A stretch of DNA of 64,000 nt, from NCBI GenBank assembly GCA_963736975.1, contig CAVTQY010000001.1, forward strand, positions 2,356,001-2,420,000. The letters run 5' to 3'. Below the pieces are notes generated by a model. That model worked only from the letters and a program-made list of their open reading frames with translations. It ran no database searches and was not told the DNA's origin. The number at the start of each line of letters is the position of its first letter. The stretch's first letter is position 1. The position numbers were made by a program, and so were the translations under genes. Positions 45,212 to 54,884 of the stretch are shown piece after piece. The stretch is from CAVTQY01 sp963736975 (GTDB lineage Bacteria > Pseudomonadota > Alphaproteobacteria > Acetobacterales > Acetobacteraceae).

Positions 45212-47199
45212 AGCGCCAGGGCCAGCAGCAGAGCCACGAGGGCAAGGAACACGAAAGCAAGATAGCGACGGATGGTCAGGAATTGGAACCGGTTCAAGAT
45301 ATCGGCCGTCACCGCGACCGCGCGCGCAATCGGCGCATAGAACGTGTCCCACACCAGGTCACGGCTGGTTTTGTGGATGCGCGCCGGCGCGAGGTCACCC
45401 GGCGGCGGCATTATCACGGTTTCCCGCGCGCGGAACAGGGTCGTGCCGAACACGCGCCGGATCGGCTGGGCGAAACTGTCCGCACTGTATTGCGTGAGCG
45501 GACTCGGATCGGGAAAACCGCAATCCCAGGCGGGCGCACGGCGCACCGCCTGCGAGGCGAAGCGGTGGATCGCCCATGCTGTCAGCCAGGTGGTCGCGGC
45601 AAGGAATCCAAAGATCAGCAGCCCGTTATAGGAACTGCGCGAGGCCGCTACCGGGGTAATCGAGATCCATGGCAATGCGAGTTGCGCGGGCATTCGTGCG
45701 CCCAACAGCATCTGGGTCACCGGCGCCAGTGCGTCGATCATGACTCCCGGAACAATACCCGCCAGCAGGCAAAGCGCCGCAAAACCAAGCATCGCCGCAA
45801 GCGACCACCGATCGACCTCGGCAGCTTTTGTCGCGGCTGCGGTGCGTGGGCGGCCCAGATACGTCACGCCATAGGCTTTGACGAAACACGCAGCCGCCAA
45901 TGCCGCGGCCAACGCCAGCAATGCGCCGTCGGCGGGAATCATGACCTTGAGGCCCCATTGCGGCAGGCCCGGGCGCAGCAGGATGGCCTGAAACGTCAGC
46001 CACTCGGAGACGAAACCATTCAGCGGCGGCAGCGCCGATATGGCCGCGCAGCCGATCAGGAACGCAAAGCTGCTGACACGCATACGATGGATCAGCCCGC
46101 CGAGATGCTCCATGTCGCGCTCGCCTGTGGCGCTCAGCACCGCGCCGGCGCCGAAGAACAGCAGGCTCTTGAACACTGCGTGGTTGAACACGTGAAACAA
46201 TGCGGCGGTCAGTGCGAGCGCGGCGCCGGCCGCGAATCCGTCCGCGCGGAACGCCATCGCCAGACCCAGGCCGATGAAGATGATGCCGATATTCTCGACC
46301 GTGTGATAGGCGAGCAGTTTCTTCAGGTCGTGCTGCATCAGCGCATACAACACACCCAGCACGGCGGTAATGCCGCCAAGCGCCAGCACGACCACGGCAG
46401 CCCACCAGGTCGGTACGCCAAGCAGATCGAATACGATCCGCACAAAGGCATAGACGGCGACCTTCGTCATCACGCCGCTCATCAACGCCGAGACGTGGCT
46501 CGGCGCGGCGGGGTGGGCGAGCGGCAGCCACGCATGCAGCGGCACCAACCCTGCCTTCGAGCCCGCCCCCAGCAGCACCAGCAACAGCAACAGCGGCACC
46601 AATCCCGCGGATGGATGTGCCAGCCGCATCGCCTCGAACGCGTAGCCGCCCGTGGGACCAGCCAACAGCCCAAATGCCAGCAGCAAGCTAAGCCCGCTGA
46701 AGCAGGCCATCAGCAGATAGACGTAGCCTGCGCGCGTGTTATCTTCCCGGTGGTGCGACACGACCAACGCCCAGGAGGCAAGCGACATCAGCTCCCACGC
46801 GAACAGGAAACTGAATGCATCATCGGCCAGCAGCACCAGGAACAGTCCGGCAAGGAACACCGGATAGAAGGGCAGAACACGCTGGGGCTCCGCTTCGTGG
46901 CGGCCATAGCCGAGCGCGTACACGCTCGCGCCCATCCCCCCCAGGCCAGCCACGAATGTGAAAAACGCGGAGAGCGCATCGAGTCGCACATGCGCACCGA
47001 TCCAGGGCAGCCCGAGCGGCAGGACGACGGCGGATGGCGCAGTGCCGAGCGCGCCCAACGCGAGCAGCCCGAGCAACCCGCAGAGCGCAGCTGCTCCGCC
47101 GTAAACGGCGGTATTGCCCCAGCCGCGCGAGGCGCCGACCGCGCCAACGATACCGAGCCCAAGCAGACCGGCGATGCCGATCAGGAACGCGACCAGCAT
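45202..47199 (-). CDS. hyfB: Hydrogenase-4 subunit B-like (NuoL-like) antiporter subunit
   Basis: The 665-residue protein has 14 or more helices with the antiporter-subunit motifs SFLFAWELMSLASWALV, GAGSKAGLVPLHAWLPLAHPAAPSHVSALMSGVMTK (across the Lys and His channel) and AYHTVENIGIIF. It is the first structural gene of the operon, directly after the XRE regulator (two bases between). Confidence 0.94.
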   Translation of the reverse strand: MLVAFLIGIAGLLGLGIVGAVGASRGWGNTAVYGGAAALCGLLGLLALGALGTAPSAVVLPLGLPWIGAHVRLDALSAFFTFVAGLGGMGASVYALGYGRHEAEPQRVLPFYPVFLAGLFLVLLADDAFSFLFAWELMSLASWALVVSHHREDNTRAGYVYLLMACFSGLSLLLAFGLLAGPTGGYAFEAMRLAHPSAGLVPLLLLLVLLGAGSKAGLVPLHAWLPLAHPAAPSHVSALMSGVMTKVAVYAFVRIVFDLLGVPTWWAAVVVLALGGITAVLGVLYALMQHDLKKLLAYHTVENIGIIFIGLGLAMAFRADGFAAGAALALTAALFHVFNHAVFKSLLFFGAGAVLSATGERDMEHLGGLIHRMRVSSFAFLIGCAAISALPPLNGFVSEWLTFQAILLRPGLPQWGLKVMIPADGALLALAAALAAACFVKAYGVTYLGRPRTAAATKAAEVDRWSLAAMLGFAALCLLAGIVPGVMIDALAPVTQMLLGARMPAQLALPWISITPVAASRSSYNGLLIFGFLAATTWLTAWAIHRFASQAVRRAPAWDCGFPDPSPLTQYSADSFAQPIRRVFGTTLFRARETVIMPPPGDLAPARIHKTSRDLVWDTFYAPIARAVAVTADILNRFQFLTIRRYLAFVFLALVALLLALALWQ

Positions 47200-47201
47200 C
47201 G

Positions 47202-47468
47202 TTATGGAGTCCGGAGCGAAGCCCGGCGCATCAGCCGAACGCCCCTGCCGCGCCCATGGCTGGGAGAATTTGCGCCGATAATCTCGATGCCAGCCTCGTG
47301 CAACGCGCCGATCAGCTTCATCAGCGAGTCGACGGTGCCGCGCACGACGCCATCACTCGCCTCCATGCGCTGGATCGTCGGCAGGGAGAGCCCCGAGAGT
47401 TCAGCCAGTTCCCGCTGATCGATATTCAGCAGAGCACGGGCGGCCCGCATCTGAGCGGCAGTAATCAT
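47202..47468 (-). CDS. XRE family transcriptional regulator
   Basis: The 88-residue protein is a Cro/C1-type helix-turn-helix (AARALLNIDQRELAELSGLSLPTIQRME) with a short Arg-rich tail. It opens the hyf operon, ending two bases before hyfB, so it probably regulates the operon and itself. No ligand domain is visible. Confidence 0.88.
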   Translation of the reverse strand: MITAAQMRAARALLNIDQRELAELSGLSLPTIQRMEASDGVVRGTVDSLMKLIGALHEAGIEIIGANSPSHGRGRGVRLMRRASLRTP

Positions 47469-47796
47469 GTATAGAACATCAATATCGCCGGGTCACGCGT
47501 ATTTAGGCATGCATGCCATATCGAACGCGGGAGTTCAAGCCGCCGGTAACGAATGGCTATCGAAGTGTTGCGAAAACGCCCAAGCCCGCGGCAATCCGGC
47601 TACGGGCCGCTGGAGGGTCGAAGGATGCGGATACGCATTCGCCGGACCATCCGGTGGGGCAGGTGGCGGGTGCGATTGGCAGTCGCATCCGCCGTTACCT
47701 GCTCAACCAGGGGCGGGGTCGCCGGAGAGCGACCTCGCTGCCCGGGTAACTACCACACCCGGTCCCGCTCCGCGACTATTTTGTTCGGGCGCGAGA
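47469..47796. other. Intergenic region between hyf operon and argF
   Basis: This stretch should contain the hyf promoter. Several short frames exist, but none has a credible Shine-Dalgarno or family similarity. Nothing else is recognised. Confidence 0.5.
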
Positions 47797-48762
47797 CTAG
47801 CGCGCCGCCCCGAGCGCCCAGGCCAGCACGCCCTTTTGCGCGTGCAGGCGGTTCTCCGCCTCGTCGAACACCACCGATTGCGGCCCGTCGATCACCTCCG
47901 CGGTGACCTCCTCGCCGCGATGCACCGGCAGGCAGTGCATGAACACCGCATCCGGCGCCGCGCGCGCCAGCAGGGCTGCGGTTACCCTATAGGGCGCCAG
48001 CAGATTATGCCGGCTCTCCTTCGGATCGTCGTTCATGCTGATCCACGCATCCGTAACCACACAACGCGCGCCCTCTACCGCCGCGATCGGGTCGTCAGTG
48101 AGCTCGATCCGGCCGCCCTGCGCGCGCGCCCAATCGAGCAGCTCCGTCGGGGGACGCAACGTCTCCGGCGTCGCCAGCCGCAAGGTGAAACCGAAGCGCA
48201 CCGCCGCCTCGATCCAGGTGCGCGCCACGTTGTTCCCGTCGCCGCACCACGCCACCACCTGGCCGGCGATCGGGCCACGATGCTCCTCGAACGTCATTAC
48301 ATCCGCCATCAACTGGCACGGATGCGACGTATCCGTCAGGCCGTTGATCACCGGCACGGTCGCGAACCCCGCCAGCTCGTGCAGCTTGGAGACGCGGTCG
48401 GTGCGCAGCATGATGGCATCGACATAGCGCGACAATACGCGTGCCGTGTCGGCCGGTGTTTCACCCCGACCGCTCTGCATGTCGCGCGCGTTCAATACGA
48501 TCACGTCGCCACCGAGCTGGCGCATGCCGACCTCGAAGGAGACCCGGGTGCGCGTCGAGGGCTTTTCGAAGATCAGCGCCAGCGTCTTGCCCGCGAGCGG
48601 GCGCGACGAAACACCGCCGGCGCGCTTGAAGCCGGCGGCGACGTCCAGCATCTGACGCAGCGTCTTGGTATCAAAGTCGCGCAGGTCGAGAAAATGCCGC
48701 AATCGCAGCCCGCCGGCAGCCAAATGGCTGCCGGCCGTTGTTTTGCGGAGCGACGCACTCAT
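47797..48762 (-). CDS. argF: Ornithine carbamoyltransferase
   Basis: The 321-residue enzyme makes citrulline from ornithine and carbamoyl phosphate. The carbamoyl-phosphate motif STRTR is at 69-73, the ornithine-loop HPCQLMAD near 150, and MHCLPVHRGEEV near 275. The ATG at 48762 overlaps the argD stop, so the two form an operon. Confidence 0.96.
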   Translation of the reverse strand: MSASLRKTTAGSHLAAGGLRLRHFLDLRDFDTKTLRQMLDVAAGFKRAGGVSSRPLAGKTLALIFEKPSTRTRVSFEVGMRQLGGDVIVLNARDMQSGRGETPADTARVLSRYVDAIMLRTDRVSKLHELAGFATVPVINGLTDTSHPCQLMADVMTFEEHRGPIAGQVVAWCGDGNNVARTWIEAAVRFGFTLRLATPETLRPPTELLDWARAQGGRIELTDDPIAAVEGARCVVTDAWISMNDDPKESRHNLLAPYRVTAALLARAAPDAVFMHCLPVHRGEEVTAEVIDGPQSVVFDEAENRLHAQKGVLAWALGAAR

Positions 48763-49955
48763 TTCGCCGCTGCCTTGGCCGCCGACGGCAGGCATCGCCG
48801 GGCGGCTCGGTCCAGCATCTCCAGCGCGGTGTCGATATCCGCGTCGGTAATGACCAGCGGGGGTGCGAGACGCAGCACATTCTCCCCCGCGGTGATCGCC
48901 AGCAGGCCTTCGGCGATGCAGGCGGCCTGCACTTCGCCTTGCGGGATCGCGCATTTCATGCCGATCAGCAGCCCGAGCCCGCGCACATCCTCGAGCACCG
49001 CGGGGTAGTTTCGGACGATCGTCTCCAGCCCAGCACGCAGCTTGCGCCCCTTGCGATCGACCCCATCGAGGAACCCCGGCGCCAGAATCACGTCCAGCGC
49101 CGCATTGCCGGCGGCGCAGGCGAGCGGATTGCCGCCGAAGGTGCTGCCATGCGTGCCAGGCACCATGTTCTTCGCGACGAACTCTTTGGCCAGCACGGCG
49201 CCGAGCGGGAAGCCGCCGGCAATACCCTTGGCGACCGACATCACGTCCGGTGTGATGCCCGCCCACTCATGGGCGAACAGCTTGCCGCTGCGGCCCATGC
49301 CGGACTGCACCTCGTCCATTCCGAGGATCAGCCCGTATTCGTCGCAGGCGGCGCGCAGGTCGCGCAGGAACTGCATGTCGGCGGGACGCACCCCGCCTTC
49401 GCCCTGCACCGGCTCGACGATGATACCGCCGGTCGCGGGGCCGATCGCGTTGCGCACCGCATTCATGTTGTTGAAGGGCACATGGTCGAAGCCATCGACC
49501 TGCGGGCCGAACCCCGCCAGGTATTTGGCATTGCCGGTCGCCGCCAGAGTGGCGAGCGTGCGGCCGTGGAAGGCGCCTTCGAAGCAGATGATGCGGAAGC
49601 GCTCGGGCTTGCCAGTCTCCGCCATCGTCTTGCGGATCATCTTGATCATGCCCTCGTTCGCCTCGGCGCCCGAGTTGCAGAAGAACACGCTGTCCGCGAA
49701 GGTCGCCGCCACCAGCCGCTCCGCCAGTCGCTCGGCCTGCGGGATGCGGTACAGGTTGGAGACGTGCATCACTTTCGCGGCCTGATCGGCGATCGCCTGT
49801 GCCAGATGCTTGTTGCCGTGCCCGAGCGAAGCGGTGGCGATGCCGGAGCCGAAATCGAGGAATCGTCGCCCGTCCACCGAAACGAGCCAGGCGCCTTCGC
49901 CCCAATCGAAGGCGAGTTCGGCACGGGCGTAGTTCGGCATCAAGGCGGATATCAT
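48759..49955 (-). CDS. argD: Acetylornithine aminotransferase
   Basis: The 398-residue class-III PLP aminotransferase acts in arginine (and possibly lysine) synthesis. Motifs include NSGAEANEGMIKMIR, the Asp-containing ILGMDEVQSGMGRSGKLFAHE and the PLP-Lys region DVMSVAKGIAGGFPLGA. It precedes argF in an operon and is divergent from an ABC importer. Confidence 0.96.
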   Translation of the reverse strand: MISALMPNYARAELAFDWGEGAWLVSVDGRRFLDFGSGIATASLGHGNKHLAQAIADQAAKVMHVSNLYRIPQAERLAERLVAATFADSVFFCNSGAEANEGMIKMIRKTMAETGKPERFRIICFEGAFHGRTLATLAATGNAKYLAGFGPQVDGFDHVPFNNMNAVRNAIGPATGGIIVEPVQGEGGVRPADMQFLRDLRAACDEYGLILGMDEVQSGMGRSGKLFAHEWAGITPDVMSVAKGIAGGFPLGAVLAKEFVAKNMVPGTHGSTFGGNPLACAAGNAALDVILAPGFLDGVDRKGRKLRAGLETIVRNYPAVLEDVRGLGLLIGMKCAIPQGEVQAACIAEGLLAITAGENVLRLAPPLVITDADIDTALEMLDRAARRCLPSAAKAAAK

Positions 49956-50194
49956 CAGGGTTTGTTCCCTCAGGTTGAAAAAAAATGGTTTCAGTGGCTT
50001 TCCCGGACGGGCCGCACGCGGCCCGACACGGGAAGCGAGAATTGTTGGCGTCTGGCGGCCCTGGTGTCAAACGAGCGTGAACCAGGTCGTGCTTTGGCTT
50101 GGAATCTCCGGTGCAACCGTTATCGCTGGGTCTGCCAATCGCCGAAGCAGGCGGCTGGCTTCTCGCGGCAACGCGGGGCAGGGGAAACGACGGA

Positions 50195-51022
50195 ATGCAG
50201 GGCCCAACGGCGGCAGCGGCGCGGGAAGCGACGGGACCTGGTCCTGCCGCGCCTCTGTTGCAGGTGATGAATGTGTCCAAATCCTACGGGCATATCAGGG
50301 CGCTCACCGACGTGAGCTTCGACGTGCACGCTGGCGAGGTGGTCGGGCTGGTAGGCGATAACGGCGCCGGCAAGTCCACGCTTGTCAATATCATCGCCGG
50401 GGCGATCGCGCCGTCATCCGGTGCGCTGCGCATCGATGGGCGAGAGGTCCATTTCCGCTCCGCTCTCGACGCCCGCACGGCGGGCATTGAAGCGGTCTAT
50501 CAGGACCTCGCGCTCGCCCTCGATCTCGACATTTGGGCCAACATCTTCCTGGGACGGGAGATTCTCCGCCCTGGTCTGCTGGGGCGCCTTGGTATGCTGA
50601 ACAAGCCCGCAATGCGGCGCCAGGCGGCACAAGGCCTGGGGCGAACCGGCATCCGGGTCGGCTCTGTGCGCACGCCGTGCCGGTCCCTTTCGGGCGGCCA
50701 GCGCCAAGCGGTGGCCGTGGCTCGCGGGCTGATCTGGGGCTCGCGGCTGTTGCTTATGGACGAGCCGACAGCGGCGCTCGGCGTGGAGCAGCAGGCCAAG
50801 GTCGGCGAGCTGATCGCCGCGGTGCGGGCCCAGGGGGTCCCGGTGATCCTGGTCAGCCACAACATGCCCCAGGTGCATGCGCTCTGCGATCGGATTGTGG
50901 TGCTGTTCCGCGGCCGGAAAGCGGCGGACCGTGATGCGCGGTCGATGACCATGGAGGACACCATCGCCAGCATCACCGGCGCGGATCTTCGCGACCGGCA
51001 GGCGCCGGGCCCGAACGCATGA
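50195..51022 (+). CDS. Sugar ABC importer ATP-binding protein
   Basis: The 275-residue single ABC domain has Walker A GDNGAGKST at 54-62, signature LSGGQRQ near 166 and Walker B LLLMDEPT near 184. Its nearest type is FrcA/RbsA of the CUT2 sugar importers. Most RbsA proteins have two fused ABC domains; this has one, like FrcA. The ATG at 50195 is preferred to an upstream start at 50099. It overlaps the permease gene. Confidence 0.9.
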   Translation: MQGPTAAAAREATGPGPAAPLLQVMNVSKSYGHIRALTDVSFDVHAGEVVGLVGDNGAGKSTLVNIIAGAIAPSSGALRIDGREVHFRSALDARTAGIEAVYQDLALALDLDIWANIFLGREILRPGLLGRLGMLNKPAMRRQAAQGLGRTGIRVGSVRTPCRSLSGGQRQAVAVARGLIWGSRLLLMDEPTAALGVEQQAKVGELIAAVRAQGVPVILVSHNMPQVHALCDRIVVLFRGRKAADRDARSMTMEDTIASITGADLRDRQAPGPNA

Positions 51023-52065
51023 GACTGTTCGACCCGACACGCGACACGGATGCTGTGCTGCTGCCTTCAGGGAACGCATCGTGGCGCCGGGCCATCATCG
51101 AATTTCTCTCGCGCCACGGCGAAATCTGGACGCTGGGCATTCTGGGCGTGCTCGTGCTGATCTTCGGCCTGGCCAGCCCGGACTTCTTCAGCCGCGCGAG
51201 CTGGCTCGCGACATCGCAATTCGCCGTCGAATACCTGCTGTTGGGATTGGGCGAAACCTTCGTCATCATCACCGCCGGCATCGACCTGTCGGTCGGCGCG
51301 ATCCTCGGCTTCTCCGGCATGGTGGGTGCGATCGTGATGCGGGCGCTGATCGCGCGGGAAGCAGGTATGGCCCTGGAAATGACGGCGGGCGTGATCGCCG
51401 CGCTGGCCACCGGTACCGCCATCGGCTCGCTGAACGGGGTGATCATCACCCGGCTGCGCCTGACGCCGTTCGTCGTGACCCTCGGCACACTCTCGATGTG
51501 CACCGGCGGGATCTACCTGCTGAACAATGGCGAGAATGTCGGCACCATTCCAGACGTCATCGGCACCGCCGGTTCGCTGGCGATCGGCGGCTGGGTTCCG
51601 GTAACCGTGCTGATCACCGCGGTCTTCTGCATCCTGTGCGCGTTTCTGCTGAGCGAGACGCAGTTCGGCCTGCGCACCTACGCGGTCGGTTCCAACGGCG
51701 TGGGCGCCGCGCGGGCCGGTGTCGATGTCCGCCGCCATCTGGTGAAGGTGTATATGCTGGCCGGATTCCTCTCCGCGGTTGCCGGGCTGATGGTGATGGC
51801 GCGCTTCGCCTCGGCCTCCGTGCAGGCCGGCGCCAATGACGAACTCGACGCGATCACCGCCGTGGTGATCGGCGGCGCCAGCCTGTTCGGCGGGCGCGGC
51901 ACGATCCTCGGCACGGTGATCGGCGGTTTCGTGATCACCGTGATGGTGACGGGATTGATCCTGATCGGCGTGCAGCCATTCTGGCAGCAGGTGGCGGTCG
52001 GCGCGATCCTGATCTTCGCCGTCGCCGTCGATCAACTGCGTGACCGGCTTCTGGACGCGATCTGA
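51019..52065 (+). CDS. Sugar ABC importer permease
   Basis: The 348-residue permease has 8 to 10 helices and RbsC/FrcC features (ITAGIDLSVGAILGFSG, GTLSMCTGGIYL, AVVIGGASLFGGRGTILGT). It follows the ATPase with a four-base overlap and is 13 bases before the binding protein. Confidence 0.92.
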   Translation: MRLFDPTRDTDAVLLPSGNASWRRAIIEFLSRHGEIWTLGILGVLVLIFGLASPDFFSRASWLATSQFAVEYLLLGLGETFVIITAGIDLSVGAILGFSGMVGAIVMRALIAREAGMALEMTAGVIAALATGTAIGSLNGVIITRLRLTPFVVTLGTLSMCTGGIYLLNNGENVGTIPDVIGTAGSLAIGGWVPVTVLITAVFCILCAFLLSETQFGLRTYAVGSNGVGAARAGVDVRRHLVKVYMLAGFLSAVAGLMVMARFASASVQAGANDELDAITAVVIGGASLFGGRGTILGTVIGGFVITVMVTGLILIGVQPFWQQVAVGAILIFAVAVDQLRDRLLDAI

Positions 52066-52078
52066 CAGGGAGAATCCG

Positions 52079-53044
52079 ATGACACGGAAAACACGGTTCT
52101 TGTTGGCGCTGCTGCTGGCCGGGCTCGCCGCGCCTGCCGGGTTGCGCGCAGCGGATCAGAAGACGATCGCCCTGGTTCCCGGTATCGCCACCGATGCGTT
52201 CTACATTACGATGCAGCGCGGCGCGGCGGTGGAAGCGAAGCAGCTCGGCCTCAATCTGATCTGGCAAGGCGGCAGCGAGTTCTCCCCCGAAACCCAGATC
52301 CCGGTACTGCAGGCGCTGTTCGCCAAGCATCCGGCCGCCCTGCTGATCGCGCCCACCAACGACAAGGCGCTGATCAATCCGATCAAGCAATTCACCGACG
52401 CCGGCATTCCGGTGATTACCGTTGATACCACCATATCGGACGCATCCATTCTGCGCAGCCGCATTACCTCGGACAATGCACAGGGCGGCGCGGCGGCGGC
52501 GGATGCGATCGCCAAATTCGCTCACCAACAGGGTGAGGTGGCGGTGATCAACGTCAAGCCGGGCATCTCCACCACCGATGCCCGCCAACAGGGATTCATC
52601 GCCGAGATCAAAAAATATCCGAAGATGAAGGTGGTGGCGATCGAATATGACGACGACAGCCCCACCAAGGCGTTCACCCAGGCGCAGCTCCTGCTGCTGA
52701 AATATCCTGAGCTCAAGGGTATTTTCGGCACCAACGTCTTCTCCGGCGAAGGCGTCGGCAAAGCGGTGGTCGCCACCGGCAAGAAGGGTAAGGTCGATGT
52801 TGTCGGCTATGATGCCGAGCCCGACGAGGTGAAGCTGCTCAAAGACGGCGTGATCACCACGCTGATCATGCAGCAGCCGGCGGAGGAGGGCCGGCTGGCG
52901 GTGCAATACGCCGACGACATTCTGACCGGTAAGGCGTCCTCGGTCCCCGCGTCGAAGCAGCTCGACAACGTCACTGCCACCACCCAGAACGCCAACGACC
53001 CGGCCATCGCCAGGTATTTCTATCAGACACAACTAGCACCCTGA
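52079..53044 (+). CDS. Sugar-type periplasmic binding protein
   Basis: The 321-residue protein has a signal peptide (LALLLAGLAAPAGLRAA) and a type-I periplasmic binding fold like RbsB (KTIALVPGIATDAFYITMQRG, VVGYDAEPDEV). The ligand is unknown; the system type suggests a pentose, hexose or similar polyol. Order is ATPase, permease, binding protein. The stop abuts the convergent antiporter stop. Confidence 0.9.
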   Translation: MTRKTRFLLALLLAGLAAPAGLRAADQKTIALVPGIATDAFYITMQRGAAVEAKQLGLNLIWQGGSEFSPETQIPVLQALFAKHPAALLIAPTNDKALINPIKQFTDAGIPVITVDTTISDASILRSRITSDNAQGGAAAADAIAKFAHQQGEVAVINVKPGISTTDARQQGFIAEIKKYPKMKVVAIEYDDDSPTKAFTQAQLLLLKYPELKGIFGTNVFSGEGVGKAVVATGKKGKVDVVGYDAEPDEVKLLKDGVITTLIMQQPAEEGRLAVQYADDILTGKASSVPASKQLDNVTATTQNANDPAIARYFYQTQLAP

Positions 53045-54820
53045 TCACCCGGTTGATACCAGCCGTTCGGCGCTGTCGGCCTCGAACAGTTCCATCAGTT
53101 CTTGCGCGGCTTGCTGCGTGCTCTGGATCAGCGCCTGCTCGTCATGCGCGATCGCGTGCGTCTCGACCAGCGTCCGTTCGTCGCGCTCACGGAACAGCTC
53201 GATGGCGCGCTCCGCAGTCGGCACCGGCACATCGAGATGCTGCAAAACCATGCCGGTCAGTTTCAGGCTCGATTCGAATGTCTCCCGCACGATCCCCGCG
53301 ATATCGAGATCCATCAGTAGATGCGCGTGCCGCCGGTTGCGCGCGCGGGCGAGGATTGTCAGATGCGGAAAGTGGCGTTTCGCCATCTCCGCGACCCGCA
53401 GCGTGTCCTCCATCCCGTCGAGCGCCACCACCAGGACGCGGGCATTCTCCGCGCCCGCGGCCCGCAGCAGCTCCTCGCGTGCCGGATCACCGAAATACAC
53501 TTTGCTGCCGAACCGCCGCACGACCTCGATCTGGCCGGGGTCCTTGTCGAGTGCGGTGAAGGGAATGCTCTGCATGCGCAGTACGCGTCCGACGATCTGT
53601 CCCACCCGGCCGAAGCCGCAGATGATCACCGAAACCGCCGGCTCGTCGATCGTGTCGTAAACCGGCTCCTTGCGCGCGGTCAGGCGCGGGATCACCCAAG
53701 CCTCACCGGCTGCGAACAGCACGGGCGTCACCGCCATCGACACGGCCACGACCAGCGTGGCCAGGCTCGCCACGTCGTGGGCCAACGCGCCGCTTGCGAC
53801 CGCGGCGCCGAACAGCACGAAGCTGAACTCGCTGCCACCCGGCAACGCCAGGCTGAAGCGCAGCGCGCTTCGCACATTCCGGCGTTTGACCAGTCCCAGC
53901 ACGAAGGCGATCGCGACCTTCACCACGACCAGCACCACCACACCGCCCGCCACCAGACCGGGATGCTGTGCAAACAGCCCGAGATCGGCCGACATCCCCA
54001 CCGAGATGAAGAAGAACCCGAGCAGCAGGCCTTCGAACGGTTCGATATCGGCCTGCAGCTCGTGGCTGTACTCCGAGTCCGACACCAGCACACCCGCCAT
54101 GAACGCGCCGAGCGACATCGACAGGCCGGCCCAGTTCGCCAGCGCCGCCGTGCCCACCACGATCAGCAGCGCGGTCGCGGTGAACACCTCCTGCGTACGC
54201 GCGCCGCCGATCAGCCGGAACACTGGCCGCACCAACAGACTCCCGCCGACCAGGATCACCGCGGCAGCAACCAGGCCGCGTGTCACCTCGATCCACGGCA
54301 CGTGCGTCGGCACGCGGGCGCCGGACAGCACCGGCACGATCGCAACCAATGGAATGAACGCCATGTCCTGGAACAGCAGCACGGCGAAACTGTCGCGCCC
54401 CGCCATGGAGGGCAGCAGCTCGCGTTCCGCCAGCATCGGCAGCACGATCGCTGTGGAAGACAATGCCAACCCGGCACCCAGGATCATCGCCCCCGGCCAA
54501 GCCATGCCAGCCAAATGCGCCAGCCCGGCCAGCGCCGCCGCGCTCGGCACCAACTGGCCGAGCCCTAAACCGAACACCGCCCGGCGGAGCACCCATAGCC
54601 GATGCGGGCGCAGCTCGAGCCCGATCAGGAACAGCAGCATCACCACGCCGAGCGCGGCAACGCTCCCGATCTGATCGACGTTCGTCACCAGGCGCAGCCC
54701 GGACGGCCCGATAGCCACGCCCGCAACCAGGTAGCCTAGAATGCTGCCGAGCCCGAGCCGGCGCGAGATCGGCACGGCAATGGTGGTTGCCGCCAGCAAG
54801 GCGACGAGTGTTTCCAACAT
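53045..54820 (-). CDS. CPA2 cation:proton antiporter with TrkA-N domain (KefC-like)
   Basis: The 591-residue protein has about 12 transmembrane helices (GYLVAGVAIGPSGL, ALSSTAIVLPML, SLGAFMAGVLVSDSEY), then a cytosolic NAD-binding TrkA-N domain (VIICGFGRVGQIVGRVL near 395) and a C-terminal tail. KefC relatives are glutathione-gated potassium efflux antiporters. The ATG at 54820 has GGAG upstream. It is divergent from the gamma-glutamyltransferase gene. Confidence 0.92.
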   Translation of the reverse strand: MLETLVALLAATTIAVPISRRLGLGSILGYLVAGVAIGPSGLRLVTNVDQIGSVAALGVVMLLFLIGLELRPHRLWVLRRAVFGLGLGQLVPSAAALAGLAHLAGMAWPGAMILGAGLALSSTAIVLPMLAERELLPSMAGRDSFAVLLFQDMAFIPLVAIVPVLSGARVPTHVPWIEVTRGLVAAAVILVGGSLLVRPVFRLIGGARTQEVFTATALLIVVGTAALANWAGLSMSLGAFMAGVLVSDSEYSHELQADIEPFEGLLLGFFFISVGMSADLGLFAQHPGLVAGGVVVLVVVKVAIAFVLGLVKRRNVRSALRFSLALPGGSEFSFVLFGAAVASGALAHDVASLATLVVAVSMAVTPVLFAAGEAWVIPRLTARKEPVYDTIDEPAVSVIICGFGRVGQIVGRVLRMQSIPFTALDKDPGQIEVVRRFGSKVYFGDPAREELLRAAGAENARVLVVALDGMEDTLRVAEMAKRHFPHLTILARARNRRHAHLLMDLDIAGIVRETFESSLKLTGMVLQHLDVPVPTAERAIELFRERDERTLVETHAIAHDEQALIQSTQQAAQELMELFEADSAERLVSTG

Positions 54821-54884
54821 GCGAGGCTCCTGATTTGCCGCCGGCTTCCAACAGGAGATATGCTTCCCGCACCGGAGGCATGAC

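Noticed and set aside
40802..47199. A functional NiFe hydrogenase
   Set aside because: HyfG lacks both Ni-ligand cysteine pairs, and no hyp maturation genes or formate dehydrogenase are in the window.
45283..47418. A 711-residue open frame on the plus strand opposite hyfB
   Set aside because: It is His/Gln/Arg-rich with no family motifs. High GC codon bias keeps the antisense frame open, and the hyfB frame has clear conserved motifs.
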